NCBI GenBank assembly: GCA_963702835.1
Contig: OY969762.1
Location: 1,860,001 to 1,924,000, forward strand
DNA: 64,000 bases
Source: JAFGAV01 sp041479055
GTDB taxonomy: Bacteria; Acidobacteriota; Aminicenantia; Aminicenantales; JAFGAV01
Direction: 5' to 3'
Of the stretch, positions 62,971 to 64,000 are shown one piece after another; position 1 is the first letter of the stretch; the number at the start of each line of letters is the position of its first letter. The notes under the pieces were generated by a model, which worked only from the letters and a program-made list of their open reading frames with translations, did not search any database and was not told the origin of the DNA. The translations under genes were made by a program, and so were the position numbers.

Positions 62971-64000
62971 TGGGCACCTCCCTGGGGAATGAGCTTGCCA
63001 ACCGTCTTCTGGCTGGGAAGGAGATATTTCTTGGCCGCTTCCTGAACCTGCTCCTTGCGGAGCCCGGCAAAGCGGTCCATGTAGGCAAAGGCCTGTTGGA
63101 AGCCGCCGTACAGGACCTCGGCCGAGCCCAGCAGGTTGGCCTGTCCGGAGATAGTCTGCAGCCCGAAATAGAAAGAGCTGCGGATGATGTTGAGGCCCTT
63201 CTGGAACTCACGGTCGGTGAGGCCCGCACCCCCGACCTTGGCCAGCTCTTCCTCGATCACTGCTTCGATGCGGTCCAGGTCGGCGCCCGGCCGCGGTTTG
63301 ACATAGAAGGAGAAGAGAAGCGGGTCGATCGTTTCCTGAATCCCGCCGCCCACATAGAGGGCCAGCTTTTCCTCGCGGACCAGGCGACGGTAGAGCCGGC
63401 TGCTCTCCCCTTGCAGGAGCGCTTTCTCCAGGACGAACAGGGCGGGGAAATCCGCTTCCTTCCAGGCCGGGGCATGATAGACCATTAGAAAGCAAGGCGC
63501 CTGAGCCTCCTTGCGGATGAGGACCTGGCGCGGCCCAAGCTGCGGCGGCTCAGTGGTGGTCACCGGCGGCGGCGGGGCCGAAGCGGCGATGGGCCCGAAA
63601 TACTTTTTGATTTGCTCCAGAGACCGGGACGAGTCAAAATCGCCGACCACGATCATGACGGCGTTGTTGGGAGCGTAGTAGGTGCGGTAATACTGGCTGA
63701 CCTCGTCGCGCCGCCAGCTCAGGATGTCGCTCATCCAGCCGATGACCTCCCAGTGATAGGGATGGGCCATGATGGAGGTGGCCCGCACCGTCTCCTCCAG
63801 GAGGCTGTCGTTGTTGTTCTCCACGGCCATCCGTCTCTCCGAGGCGACGACGCCCCGCTCCGATTCGAGCACACCCGGAGTGAAGGTCAGGCCTTGCATC
63901 CGGTCGGCCTCCATCTCCAGCATCGGCTCCAGGGCGGAGGCCGGGAACCAGTCCGTATAAGCGGTCAGGTCGTCGGTGGTGTAGGCGTTGTTGGCCCCGC
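62967..64000 (-). CDS. M16-family zinc peptidase subunit (5' end outside window)
   Basis: The frame runs to the last base of the window, so the start and the HxxEH motif lie beyond 64000. Visible parts: ANNAYTTDDLTAYTDWFPAS, then LEMEADRMQGLTFTPGVLES and ERGVVASERRMAVEN, which is the helix after the zinc site with its third ligand Glu (ERGVV-type). YYAPNNAVMIVVGDFDSSR ends the first domain. The second domain has LLQGESSRLYRRLVREEKLA, the M16_C signature. It is probably the catalytic partner of the following HxxEH-less subunit. Confidence 0.88.
   Translation of the reverse strand, partial: GANNAYTTDDLTAYTDWFPASALEPMLEMEADRMQGLTFTPGVLESERGVVASERRMAVENNNDSLLEETVRATSIMAHPYHWEVIGWMSDILSWRRDEVSQYYRTYYAPNNAVMIVVGDFDSSRSLEQIKKYFGPIAASAPPPPVTTTEPPQLGPRQVLIRKEAQAPCFLMVYHAPAWKEADFPALFVLEKALLQGESSRLYRRLVREEKLALYVGGGIQETIDPLLFSFYVKPRPGADLDRIEAVIEEELAKVGGAGLTDREFQKGLNIIRSSFYFGLQTISGQANLLGSAEVLYGGFQQAFAYMDRFAGLRKEQVQEAAKKYLLPSQKTVGKLIPQGGAQ

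Overview
The window is about 60 percent GC and tightly packed. It comes from a diderm (Gram-negative type) bacterium: it encodes TolC, FadL-type and HtrA envelope proteins, a meso-diaminopimelate pathway enzyme (DapF) and several lipoproteins. Codon style, secreted peptidases (M28, S9, M16, a reprolysin-like protease) and a split GMP synthase would fit an uncultured Acidobacteriota/Aminicenantes-like lineage. That placement is inference, because there is no rRNA here.

Layout. 1-7 kb: 3' part of a sodium:solute symporter, a histone-deacetylase-like hydrolase, a FecR/DUF6600 surface protein and a class A penicillin-binding protein. 7-9.3 kb: nucleotidyltransferase-type toxin-antitoxin genes, one decayed and one AbiE-like pair in reversed order. 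9.3-19.7 kb: housekeeping genes tmk, htrA/degP-dapF, a FadL-type porin, and a leftward run flippase-nrdR-hsp20-lon-thiL. 19.9-21 kb: tRNA-Gln(CTG) and a 47-bp copy of its 3' end, bracketing a beta/gamma-crystallin gene. 21-25 kb: a zinc-ribbon membrane protein, a ParA/MinD ATPase followed by a J-domain/RodZ-HTH protein, and two lipoproteins. 25-32.4 kb: a complete TetR-controlled YbhGFSR-like efflux operon with its own TolC. 32.4-38 kb: a TPR protein, small secreted or membrane proteins separated by three copies of an 80-bp palindromic element, and a frameshifted S9 peptidase. 38-44.7 kb: two more AbiE-like pairs around tRNA-Glu, a split GMP synthase subunit and a DAK2-DegV (fatty acid kinase type) fusion. 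44.8-47.2 kb: an M28 peptidase and a GNAT acetyltransferase. 47.2-57.3 kb: a divergent nonulosonic-acid/surface-glycan cluster (NeuA-KdsC fusion, LysE-type exporter, NeuB, SDR, Gfo/Idh; then three epimerases, a CPBP-like membrane protein and a GT-B-like transferase). 57.3-64 kb: a secreted reprolysin-like protease with an IS630 element just upstream, a GT87 glycosyltransferase and an M16 peptidase pair.

Cross-cutting signals. In three cassettes (7123, 7846, 25074) the start codon begins exactly seven bases after the -10 box and there is no Shine-Dalgarno sequence, which predicts leaderless mRNAs. Inverted repeats sit in or near the start regions of two AbiE pairs. A multi-hairpin repeat occurs at about 15.1 and 48.7 kb with its stems preserved although the sequence changes. 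Several genes are disrupted by single-base shifts (flippase, S9 peptidase, one antitoxin). Whether these are real or assembly errors cannot be decided from the sequence alone.
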